NCBI GenBank assembly: GCA_018066045.1 | Contig: JAGHSD010000021.1 | Span: 1-38,490 of the forward strand | Length of the DNA: 38,490 nucleotides | Source: Candidatus Darwinimomas equi | Lineage (GTDB): Bacteria > Bacillota > Clostridia > Lachnospirales > Lachnospiraceae | Direction: 5' to 3' | Shown here: positions 31,710 through 38,490 of the stretch, piece by piece | How positions within the stretch are numbered: the stretch's first letter is position 1 | Layout of the letters: every line of letters starts with the position of its first letter | Notes under the pieces: model-generated | Database searches by the model: none | Seen by the model: the letters and a program-made list of their open reading frames with translations, nothing else | Told to the model about the DNA's origin: nothing | Program-made: the position numbers and the translations under genes

Positions 31710-32167
31710 TATTCAGAGATCATCCCGTTTTTTAGTTTTTTTCTTATCTTGCGTATTTCCTTTGTGAATAAGCGAATCTTATCTGCCAGCTCCGCTGTCC
31801 TGTTCGGGTCAAATGAAATCAATCCCCTGTGTATCCTTGTTGCTATCCCTATCACATCCGTTCTTTTAATCGGCGCATCAGGTTTGTCACAGTTATCGCC
31901 AAGGGTCTGTATCTCATCTCCCGAAATTCTGTAAATCCTATGCATCACGGCCTGACCGTCACTGCGTTTGAAGACCACGATATCACCCGGCTTCAGTTCC
32001 CTGTAAACAGATGTGATTTCTGCCATATCCTTATCAGATCTTATCAGAGGCCACATACTGTTCCCATGTGGAATCACCCTGGCTGTGCACCCGGTTCCTG
32101 ATTGTCTCATCTCCGTCCATTCATCTATAGGCACATCCAGAAATCTCACATTCTGCTTATTACTCAT
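31709..32167 (-). CDS. S24/S26-family signal-peptidase-like protein (Ser/His type)
   Basis: A 152-residue protein from the ATG at 32167, chosen because CAGGAAAC precedes it and the frame upstream lies inside the previous gene. Motifs follow the S26 order: HGNSMWPL with the candidate nucleophile Ser37, PGDIVVFKR, VMHRI with His76 where bacterial signal peptidase I has a Lys, then LGDN near residue 90. The Ser/His arrangement is known from SipW/archaeal-type enzymes. There is no obvious membrane helix, unlike true signal peptidases. From memory, similar small S26-like proteins accompany peptide-export and RiPP clusters in Clostridia. It overlaps the SPKTG-protein gene by 8 bases. It may process a surface protein or peptide, but the substrate is not evident. 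Confidence 0.8.
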   Translation of the reverse strand: MSNKQNVRFLDVPIDEWTEMRQSGTGCTARVIPHGNSMWPLIRSDKDMAEITSVYRELKPGDIVVFKRSDGQAVMHRIYRISGDEIQTLGDNCDKPDAPIKRTDVIGIATRIHRGLISFDPNRTAELADKIRLFTKEIRKIRKKLKNGMISE

Positions 32168-33044
32168 GTTTCCTGCTGCGGACAAATACATAGAATGCAC
32201 CGAATATCAGTGCTGCTGCTCCAATTGCATATGCAGTCCAGAGCAAAGTCTGATCACCTGTCTTCGGTGAACGCCTTCCGCTCGAATCCAGAATCGACAT
32301 GTCTCCGGCACAGATGATAACAAATTCTGTCAGCTCACCGACATCAAATGAAAGGGTTCCTCCGTTCCATTTTGCTTCAACTACCTTCCATTCATTTCCG
32401 ACTCTCTGCAATACCGATACAAACTGATCCTTCAGATCCGGTCTCGCCATCTCTACATGTACTCCGGAATAGTCATCGCTATAGGTATAGTTATTGTTGG
32501 AATCTACAAGATAATATGACAAATCAAAAAGATCTGCCATATATAACTGCTCCGGAGCAAAGCCTGCCTTAACCGCCATTTCTCCCACAGCCGGAACATA
32601 CTGATCCACACGGCCATTCACCGCCTGAATCGACGCAAAGGCTGCATTCATAGCTGCGCGGGATGAACCGGATATAATAGATGCCATATCCGGATAATCA
32701 GTATATACGACCACATCCCTGATCCCATCAGAACGGTCGCCCTTATTGATAGATATCCTCAATGCACCTGACGCCTTCAATGCCTCAGCAGCCCGTGGAT
32801 CAGTGGCTCCGACCTGTTTCAGATATGATGCTGAATATTCTGTCGTTACATCAACAAGTGAAACTCCCTTTCCATTCTTATACTTGATCATGCTTCCCGA
32901 TACACCGGGACCGCCTGAACCGGAACCCGAACCTGAGCCGCCGCTTCCCCCCTGCGGACTTTTAACATACGGAACCGCTGACACCGTCATCGCACTCGCT
33001 ATTGAAAGCACTACTGCCATTAACAAAACAATTATTCTTTTCAT
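32160..33044 (-). CDS. Secreted protein with SPKTG sortase-type cell-wall anchor
   Basis: A 294-residue product with a complete wall-anchoring layout. A signal peptide (residues 1-23, cleavage near VSA-VP) comes first, then a Gly/Ser-rich linker (about 31-50) and a globular region of about 190 residues. The C-terminal sorting signal is SPKTGD, then a hydrophobic helix (LLWTAYAIGAAALIFGAFYV) and a basic tail RSRKHE. (S/N/P)PxTG motifs are established substrates of class B sortase in Clostridioides difficile, and a class B sortase gene overlaps this one by 4 bases, so it is very probably the dedicated substrate. The globular region (for example AAMNAAFASIQAVNGRV and a WKVVEAKWNGG strand) has no family I can name. 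Confidence 0.88.
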   Translation of the reverse strand: MKRIIVLLMAVVLSIASAMTVSAVPYVKSPQGGSGGSGSGSGSGGPGVSGSMIKYKNGKGVSLVDVTTEYSASYLKQVGATDPRAAEALKASGALRISINKGDRSDGIRDVVVYTDYPDMASIISGSSRAAMNAAFASIQAVNGRVDQYVPAVGEMAVKAGFAPEQLYMADLFDLSYYLVDSNNNYTYSDDYSGVHVEMARPDLKDQFVSVLQRVGNEWKVVEAKWNGGTLSFDVGELTEFVIICAGDMSILDSSGRRSPKTGDQTLLWTAYAIGAAALIFGAFYVFVRSRKHE

Positions 33045-33700
33045 CTCACCAGTTTCCCCACTACTATATATCTTTCATTTGTCCTTCCTCCGCCCATACA
33101 GGTCGAGAGGATAAGCAGGTTATCATTTACGGTCGGCGTTATGCCGCCGTTTTTAACTACTTCCATTGATCTGATATTCATCAGCTCATCAATAAATCTT
33201 TTATATCTGTTTTTATCATTAAAGTTCCTTCCATACAGAATATGGTTGGCACCCACCGGCAGTGCAATGAACAATTTGTATATGTTGGTTTTTCCGTTCA
33301 TATACACTATAGCTTCATCATGTCCGCCAAAACCTCTCTGGAATGTCTCCTGCAGATGTCCGAACATCTTGCCTGATCTCATGTTGTGTCCGTAGATGAC
33401 TGTTACCGGATCAGCAAATGTCCTGGAGTTGTATGCGCTTTCAGTATACAAAGCTCCGTTTGCATCCAGTCTCTTATCGACATTATGCGTCAGATAATAC
33501 ACATCATTCGTTGACTGACATACCGGATAATTGATATTGGTTCCGGGAATAGTAAGCCATGCATAGACATCCGGATTTTTCGCACTCTCTGCTTCCAGAT
33601 CCTTTTCTGAAGCCACTGCCTGCATTCCGCAGGATAATATCATAACCGCTGCAAGAACCAGTGTAACTGCTTTTCTAAACCACTTCATTGTCATTTTCAA
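33041..33700 (-). CDS. Class B sortase
   Basis: A 219-residue transpeptidase expected to cleave (S/N)PxTG-type signals and link proteins to peptidoglycan at the outer face of the membrane. An N-terminal hydrophobic segment (residues 10-30) acts as signal or anchor. The catalytic residues are all present: His105 in VIYGHNM, Cys201 in LILSTC and Arg210 in NERYIVVG. The NINYPVCQ.TND.YYLTHN region is typical of class B. The start is a TTG at 33700 that overlaps the gpsA stop (TTGA) with CGGAG eight bases upstream. ATG codons at 33694 and 33688 are alternatives. The next gene encodes the likely substrate. I withhold the symbol srtB because orthology cannot be tested here. Confidence 0.92.
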   Translation of the reverse strand: MKMTMKWFRKAVTLVLAAVMILSCGMQAVASEKDLEAESAKNPDVYAWLTIPGTNINYPVCQSTNDVYYLTHNVDKRLDANGALYTESAYNSRTFADPVTVIYGHNMRSGKMFGHLQETFQRGFGGHDEAIVYMNGKTNIYKLFIALPVGANHILYGRNFNDKNRYKRFIDELMNIRSMEVVKNGGITPTVNDNLLILSTCMGGGRTNERYIVVGKLVR

Positions 33701-34701
33701 TACAATATCTCCGATTTCAGATCCCTGTTAAAGAGGCTATCCACCGCATCTCCCGGAGTAATCACTCCATCCACGATTAGTCCCATCGTCTCGATGATAG
33801 GCATCTTTACTCCGTATTTTTCAGCTAATGCTCTGGCACCCGGCAGGGCATTAAGTCCTTCAACTACCATCCCAACTTCTTTGACCGCTTCGTCCACCGG
33901 AACGCCCTGACCTATAAGTATTCCTGCACGGTTGTTCCGGCTGTGCATGCTCGTGGCAGTCACTATCAGATCTCCCATTCCTGCAAGTCCGGAAAACGTC
34001 TGTATATTGCATCCCATCGTACGTCCGAGACTTGCTATCTCAGACATGCCGCGGGTCATAAGAGCTGCCCTGGTATTATCTCCGTACCCAAGTCCGGTAG
34101 ATATACCGCATGCAAGAGCCATAATATTCTTCAGTGCTCCGCAGATCTCTACGCCCTTTATATCATTATTGCGGTATGGTCTGATACAGGTTCCGGCAAA
34201 TGCTTCCTGAACTGTTTCTGCCGCCTTTTCGTTTTCACTGGCACACACTATAGTAGTAGGATAGTTTATCGCAACTTCCTCCGCATGTGTCGGTCCGGAT
34301 AATGCCACAACCGGATTGTCACCGTTCTTTCCGATGACATCCTCGATAACCTCGCTTAAAGTGAACAGCGTTCTTTCCTCAAGACCCTTGGCTGCTACTG
34401 CAACTGTCTGGCCTTTTTCAAGATGTTTCTTCAGTGTAAATGTCGTAGAACGTACGAATATCGATGGAACAACTATTATTATTATCTGAGCACCGCAAAC
34501 AGCCTCAGCCATATCACTTGTAAACAGAATCCCGTCCGGAACAACAGCTCCCGGCAGATTCCTGTGCTTATGAGTTGATTTGAGTTCATCTATCTCATCC
34601 TGCGATATCGACCACAGACTTACTTTGTTGCCGGCACGTGCGAAGGTAGCTGCAAGTGCCGTTCCCCATGTACCTGAACCAAGTATAGCAATATTATACA
34701 T
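33697..34701 (-). CDS. gpsA: NAD(P)-dependent glycerol-3-phosphate dehydrogenase
   Basis: Reduces dihydroxyacetone phosphate to sn-glycerol 3-phosphate, the backbone for phospholipid and teichoic acid synthesis, in the cytoplasm. The 334-residue length is typical. Visible features: the dinucleotide-binding loop GSGTWGTA (residues 8-15), VALSGPTHAEEVA (132-144), catalytic Lys191 in GALKNIMALACG, and the GDNTRAALMTRG substrate-binding segment (207-218). An ACAGGAGTAG ribosome binding site precedes the ATG. It is not in its more usual neighbourhood (near der/plsY) but sits between a wall-binding protein and the sortase. A link to glycerol-phosphate supply for wall polymers is possible but is inference. 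Confidence 0.96.
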   Translation of the reverse strand: MYNIAILGSGTWGTALAATFARAGNKVSLWSISQDEIDELKSTHKHRNLPGAVVPDGILFTSDMAEAVCGAQIIIIVVPSIFVRSTTFTLKKHLEKGQTVAVAAKGLEERTLFTLSEVIEDVIGKNGDNPVVALSGPTHAEEVAINYPTTIVCASENEKAAETVQEAFAGTCIRPYRNNDIKGVEICGALKNIMALACGISTGLGYGDNTRAALMTRGMSEIASLGRTMGCNIQTFSGLAGMGDLIVTATSMHSRNNRAGILIGQGVPVDEAVKEVGMVVEGLNALPGARALAEKYGVKMPIIETMGLIVDGVITPGDAVDSLFNRDLKSEILY

Positions 34702-34764
34702 TGTATTTACTACTCCTGTGTTTTCTGAAAACCATTACTTTTTCGAAATCCGGAGCAAATATGA

Positions 34765-35838
34765 TCAAACCACTATTTCGACAACACCGTTCTTGACTTT
34801 ATACTTTGTTCCGTCACCATCTTTATGCGTTCCGGATGTATAGACAACACCTTCGGAATTGAGCAGAGCCTGCTTACCGTTCTTGAGATCAATAATTTCA
34901 AGTTTAGCATCCTTATCTGCCTTTGTGAGTATTCCGTCTGTATATAGATGCTTGTTCTGAACTCCTGTAAATCCCTTGCCTGCTTTGTTTCCGCTGGTAG
35001 TAAAGTAGAATTGATACGGCTGCTCTTCGATCATGATCTCGTGCCTGCCGACCTGCATCACTCCGTCTTCTCCGAACAGATACAGACCTGTCTTGGATTC
35101 GCCGTCTCCGCATCCCTTTGCACTTTCGACTTCATCCTGAGTCTTTACATATTCGATGCCGGACACGCTTGAATTGCCTCCGTCAAATGATACTATCACA
35201 AGTCCTGTGACCATACCTCCTCTGTCATTGAAGAGATACTTTTTGCTTCCGATAGCCTTAAGGGCATTGCTTACTACTTTTCCGTTCTCTCCGGCATAAT
35301 ACCACAGCATAGTTCCGTTCTTTGCTGCTTCCGGATCAAGATTCGGATCCGGAACGGCCCGGAACCATCCTTCAGGCTGTCGGGTTCCGTCTTCTCTGTA
35401 ATAACGCCATCCTGATACATTGTCATCATCGTCCTTTACCCTTGCCCATCCGACTACCATATGTCCGTCATTGGCAAAAGCATAATTCTTTCCGTCTATC
35501 AGGCGATTCATGCACTCACTGTCGCCTGCATTGCACGTCTTCCTTCCGCCGTCTCCGAAATAAAACCAGTAATTCCTGGTCTGTCCGGCATCTGAAACCG
35601 GAAGCTGCAGCCATTTTCTTACTGCGACAGTTCCGTCAGCTTCTGCATAGTAAGCCGCTCTCTTCCATGCCTCTGCATCATCTCCCGCCGGTTTGTATTC
35701 CTCAGTGATCCATCCGGTCACATACTCTCCGTTATCATTGACCAGACATTTTTTTCCATCAACAGTTTTAAAGCCTGCCGCATAAACTGTCGTGGCAAAA
35801 AGTAATGTAAGAATAAATGCAAGTACTAATTTCTTCAC
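34765..35838 (-). CDS. Secreted cell-wall-binding-repeat protein
   Basis: A 357-residue protein with a signal peptide (residues 1-20, ending VYAAG). The rest is dominated by choline-binding-like cell-wall repeats. Examples are VTGWITEEYK, W.YFGDGGRKT, YAFANDGHMVVGWARV, GWRYYREDGTR, KKYLFNDRGGMVTG and LYLFGEDGVMQVG, each a Trp/Tyr-turn-Gly hairpin. No catalytic domain is visible, so it is a wall or polysaccharide ligand protein rather than an obvious hydrolase. The start is GTG at 35838, seven bases after a strong ACAGGAGG. It lies 32 bases after the LCP gene and 63 bases before gpsA. It contains several Cys residues (for example in TCNAGDSEC), less usual for an exported protein of this group. 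Confidence 0.87.
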   Translation of the reverse strand: MKKLVLAFILTLLFATTVYAAGFKTVDGKKCLVNDNGEYVTGWITEEYKPAGDDAEAWKRAAYYAEADGTVAVRKWLQLPVSDAGQTRNYWFYFGDGGRKTCNAGDSECMNRLIDGKNYAFANDGHMVVGWARVKDDDDNVSGWRYYREDGTRQPEGWFRAVPDPNLDPEAAKNGTMLWYYAGENGKVVSNALKAIGSKKYLFNDRGGMVTGLVIVSFDGGNSSVSGIEYVKTQDEVESAKGCGDGESKTGLYLFGEDGVMQVGRHEIMIEEQPYQFYFTTSGNKAGKGFTGVQNKHLYTDGILTKADKDAKLEIIDLKNGKQALLNSEGVVYTSGTHKDGDGTKYKVKNGVVEIVV

Positions 35839-35870
35839 AGTAAACCTCCTGTTTCATCAGTTATCATTTA

Positions 35871-36950
35871 TCATCGTCCGACAGCAGCATCATCTGTCTC
35901 TGTATTCTCCGGGTTATCCAGCGGCTCGTAGAACAAATCCAGGATCAGCTGTTTCAGTTTCGCCTCATCCGGCCAGAATTCCACAAGACCTGTCCTGGTG
36001 CCTGTGTAGTACAGATCTCCCTCCGGTACGTATATCGGAGCCCCCTTGTATTCTCCCAGCTCCTGTGCCATATTTGCCATAGTCACAGAATCACAGTTCG
36101 TGCACAAATACGGCGATATATGCTGGATCAGCTCAGTTGCTTCCTTGGCTGATTTGAATTTATCCTTGGCAATATCACTCCATGCCAGAATATACTGTCT
36201 CTGTCTTTCCATACGTGAAACGTTGGAAGGATCGGCCATGATAGAACGTGCCCTTACGTATGTGAGAGCCTCGTCTCCTGAAAGCGTTATGATCTCATCT
36301 TTCTTATAACCCAGTTCGGGGAAATCACAGATACACGGAAGTGTAACTCCGTCTACCTCATCATTGAGTACCCCTATACCGCTCATAGTCATCGCGATGT
36401 ATTTCTCGACCGGAAGTCCATACAGAAGCTCATTAACTGCATCCACCGTGTTTTTACAGCTTGTCTCTGCTCCGTCTCCATAGGAAAATGCCAGACAAAT
36501 CTGCTCCTGATTCCTTCCCACTCTGTCTCCGCTTATCGACAGTGTATTGACATAGGTCATCGTATCCCTGTTTATCTGTATAGAGAACACATCTCCATTA
36601 TCATCATTTTTCGCCAGAAGCAGCAGAAAGTCCGCCTGATGTGGATTTTCATATATATCATGCTCTCTCAGTTCTCCGAATTCATCTACACCTATGAGCA
36701 GGGTAGTCCTGATCTCTCTTTTATATCTGTACCATCTTCCGTCAATGTTGACACGGTCATCCGTGACCCTGGTATCCTCCGGTTTCCTCGTTACTATACC
36801 CTCCGGAGTATCGCCTGCAAGCGGAACCGTCTTCTTCTCCACAAACATTACCACCAGAAGTATCAGAACCATAGCAACTGCCAGTACCCCGAGTGCTGTT
36901 CCCAGTTGTATCAGTTTTCTTTTATTGAATCTGTTACCGTTAGTTCTCAT
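35871..36950 (-). CDS. LytR-CpsA-Psr (LCP) family protein
   Basis: LCP proteins transfer undecaprenyl-linked wall polymers (capsule, teichoic acid) to peptidoglycan on the outer membrane face. This 359-residue product has a basic N-terminus, one membrane segment (about residues 15-37) and an extracellular LCP domain. Visible motifs are LLIGVDEFGE (84-93), ADFLLLLAKND (107-117), INRDTM (126-131, holding a conserved Arg) and YVRARSIMADPSNVSRMERQRQYI (231-254) with the conserved Arg cluster. Its ATG overlaps the stop of the PHP phosphatase gene (ATGA). Placement after capB and cpsB homologues indicates capsular or exopolysaccharide attachment. Confidence 0.9.
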   Translation of the reverse strand: MRTNGNRFNKRKLIQLGTALGVLAVAMVLILLVVMFVEKKTVPLAGDTPEGIVTRKPEDTRVTDDRVNIDGRWYRYKREIRTTLLIGVDEFGELREHDIYENPHQADFLLLLAKNDDNGDVFSIQINRDTMTYVNTLSISGDRVGRNQEQICLAFSYGDGAETSCKNTVDAVNELLYGLPVEKYIAMTMSGIGVLNDEVDGVTLPCICDFPELGYKKDEIITLSGDEALTYVRARSIMADPSNVSRMERQRQYILAWSDIAKDKFKSAKEATELIQHISPYLCTNCDSVTMANMAQELGEYKGAPIYVPEGDLYYTGTRTGLVEFWPDEAKLKQLILDLFYEPLDNPENTETDDAAVGR

Positions 36951-37624
36951 ATGATTCTATCTTCATTCTCCGCAAATTCTTCTGCAACATCATCACCGAG
37001 ATGTGCCCGGATTACATCAAATGCTTCCTTCAGGTTCGGCCTCCTTCTTTCAGCGTCATGGCAATCGGTAGCGATAAACTGTACCGCGCCTGTCCTGATA
37101 AGCTCCAGCGCTCTTCTCCTCTGGAAAAAACTGAACAGGCACTCTGTATTAAGCTGAATCAGAATACTGTTCATATTGCAGAACTCTATAAATCTGTCGT
37201 TATTGAACTCGCTGTACCTGTTGAGATGAGCGATTATCGGCCTGATATTTCTGGATCTCAATTCCATCAGGTCATCTATCACGATTTCATTTATTCGCTT
37301 GTCTGCCAGCTCAAGCATCATAAAATCCGATCTGTCGATTTTAAGAAGCTCTATGTCGTCAGCTCTTCCTATTCCGGTAAAATATCTGACCTCTGCACCT
37401 TTTCTGATATTGTATTTACTTACGAGATCTCCCATGCTCTTAAATGCTTTGTTTCTTTTGAGCAGGAATTCTTTTGGATCAGTGCTGTCCGCGTAGAAAT
37501 GAGGTGTTGCGATAATCCTGTCGACACCCTGTGATCTCATCAACCAGCAAACCTTTTTTGCCTCCTCCAAAGAACCGCATCCGTCGTCAATTCCCGGTAT
37601 CAGATGTGTGTGTATGTCTATCAC
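36947..37624 (-). CDS. CpsB/CapC-type PHP protein-tyrosine phosphatase
   Basis: A metal-dependent phosphatase of the PHP family expected to dephosphorylate the neighbouring tyrosine kinase and so tune polysaccharide chain length. The 225-residue product opens V(M)IDIHTHLIPGIDDGCGSLEEA, with the HTH metal site and IDDG. It continues with IATPH, PIIAHLNRY and FIATDCHDAERR, all metal-ligand motifs of the family. The frame is open to 37846, but I set the start at the GTG at 37624, because the family N-terminus begins there and AAGGA lies eight bases upstream. This overlaps the end of the kinase gene by 38 bases. Confidence 0.92.
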   Translation of the reverse strand: MIDIHTHLIPGIDDGCGSLEEAKKVCWLMRSQGVDRIIATPHFYADSTDPKEFLLKRNKAFKSMGDLVSKYNIRKGAEVRYFTGIGRADDIELLKIDRSDFMMLELADKRINEIVIDDLMELRSRNIRPIIAHLNRYSEFNNDRFIEFCNMNSILIQLNTECLFSFFQRRRALELIRTGAVQFIATDCHDAERRRPNLKEAFDVIRAHLGDDVAEEFAENEDRII

Positions 37625-38490
37625 TTTCTTCTTCCTTACTGCTGTGAGGCTGTTCGCTCTGAACATTTTCATATCCATAGCCATAGCCGTAACCGTAATC
37701 ACTGGTGTAATAGCTCTTCCTGTAATTCCCGTAACCTTTTCCGGCTCCGCCTCTGTAATATTTGTATCTCTTATATCTTCTTGAATAGCCGCTGTCATCG
37801 TTATTGGCAGCATTGAAAACGAATCCAAGTGTTCTGATGCCTGCAAAATCCATCGACCTCAGAGCCTCTGCAAGCGCACCCTTCTCGGAATGATCATGTC
37901 TTATAACCATCAGCATACCGTCAATCACCTTGGACGCAACAAGCGCGTCAGCAACTACTGTAACAGGCGGAAGATCAAGTATGACGTAATCGTACATGGA
38001 TCTGAGAAAATTCATAAACTCCGCCATACGTGACGATCCAAGAAGCTCCTGCGGATTGGGCGGTATCTTCCCGGCTGTCATGATATCAAAATATCCGCCA
38101 TGCTCCTCAATAACACACATCGGATTGATAGATGTCAGAGGTCCGCTCCCGGCAAGAATCTCCGTCAAACCCCTTTTCTGTTTGATACCAAGTTTTTTAC
38201 CCAGAGACGGAAGGCGCAGATCGCACTCAAGGAGGATGACCTTATATCCATCCTCGGCAAGTGAGTAGCTGATATTGATTGATGTCAGAGACTTGCCCTC
38301 ACCTCTCATAGGACTTGTCAGTCCTATGCATCTGCATCCCGATACATCGGCAAGAGCAAAATCCAGATTCGTTCTGAGCTGCTTGCATGCCTCTCGGGCA
38401 GCAAAATTCAATGATTTTCCGATACGTTCTTTCTCGCTGCGGACCTCATCGTCGCTCTGACCGGAATAATCTTTTGAGTAATAATAATTC
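37587..38490 (-). CDS. CapB/CpsD-type bacterial tyrosine kinase, start outside window
   Basis: A BY-kinase controlling capsule or exopolysaccharide polymerisation together with a membrane activator (CapA/Wzz type), which is not in the window. The visible 300 residues include the CKQLRTNLDF helix, Walker A SPMRGEGKS, Walker A' LLECDLRLPS and Walker B VILDLPPV. The C-terminus is a tyrosine cluster (YSRRYKRYKYYRGG, then YYTSDYGYGYGYGYE), the usual autophosphorylation tail. The TTG at 38411 is not a convincing start: the frame stays open through KERIGKSLNF and further to the window edge, so the gene is partial at its 5' end. It is followed, with a 38-base overlap, by the cognate PHP phosphatase. 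Confidence 0.93.
   Translation of the reverse strand, partial: NYYYSKDYSGQSDDEVRSEKERIGKSLNFAAREACKQLRTNLDFALADVSGCRCIGLTSPMRGEGKSLTSINISYSLAEDGYKVILLECDLRLPSLGKKLGIKQKRGLTEILAGSGPLTSINPMCVIEEHGGYFDIMTAGKIPPNPQELLGSSRMAEFMNFLRSMYDYVILDLPPVTVVADALVASKVIDGMLMVIRHDHSEKGALAEALRSMDFAGIRTLGFVFNAANNDDSGYSRRYKRYKYYRGGAGKGYGNYRKSYYTSDYGYGYGYGYENVQSEQPHSSKEEESDRHTHTSDTGN

Noticed and set aside
38409-38411. TTG as the start codon of the tyrosine kinase gene
   Set aside because: The frame stays open to the window edge with plausible kinase N-terminal sequence and there is no ribosome binding site near this TTG, so the true start is probably outside the window.

Overview
The window looks like chromosomal DNA of a low-to-moderate GC Gram-positive member of the Clostridia, most likely Lachnospiraceae. 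The evidence is S10-operon gene order with strong AGGAGG ribosome binding sites, an L22 with the basic N-terminal extension I associate with Lachnospiraceae, a class B sortase beside an SPKTG-type sorting signal, split CpsB/CapB capsule regulators, and a giant surface protein built of beta-solenoid and InlB-type repeats. This assignment comes from recognition only; no search was run. Every gene I accept is on the minus strand, so transcription runs from high to low coordinates.

Region 1 (1-4248) is the promoter-proximal S10 ribosomal protein operon: rpsJ, rplC, rplD, rplW, rplB, rpsS, rplV and the start of rpsC, which leaves the window at base 1. A consensus-like promoter (TTGCAA-17-TATTAT) drives it. 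Its -35 box lies in the loop of the terminator that ends the upstream ABC transporter gene. A leader of about 287 nt precedes rpsJ and can form a long-range helix, so it is a candidate autoregulatory RNA.

Region 2 (4327-7219) holds an ABC exporter, a 62-residue peptide gene with no visible secretion signal, and a membrane-anchored, acidic, repeat-containing protein. Both the exporter and the peptide have good promoters but almost no 5' UTR and no Shine-Dalgarno sequence. Exporter plus small peptide suggests a secreted-peptide or RiPP-like pair.

Region 3 (7234-30426) is a single gene for a secreted protein of about 7,730 residues. It has a signal peptide, an N-terminal acidic domain, about 29 beta-solenoid-type modules, 15 InlB/Flg_new-like repeats and a non-repetitive C-terminal domain. 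It has no C-terminal sorting signal, but two adjacent hydrophobic segments lie at about residue 6,230-6,283. They could anchor the protein from its middle.

Region 4 (30603-38490) is a tightly packed run of genes. From upstream to downstream it reads capB-type tyrosine kinase (start outside the window), cpsB-type PHP phosphatase, LytR-CpsA-Psr protein, secreted cell-wall-binding-repeat protein, gpsA, class B sortase, a secreted SPKTG-anchored protein, an S26-like peptidase, and a membrane-anchored coiled-coil protein of unknown function. A strong hairpin terminator closes it, and the giant gene's promoter overlaps that hairpin. Together the regions read as a cell-surface locus (polysaccharide attachment, sortase anchoring, adhesin, peptide export) placed directly upstream of the S10 operon. 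I saw no tRNA, rRNA, CRISPR array or insertion sequence.
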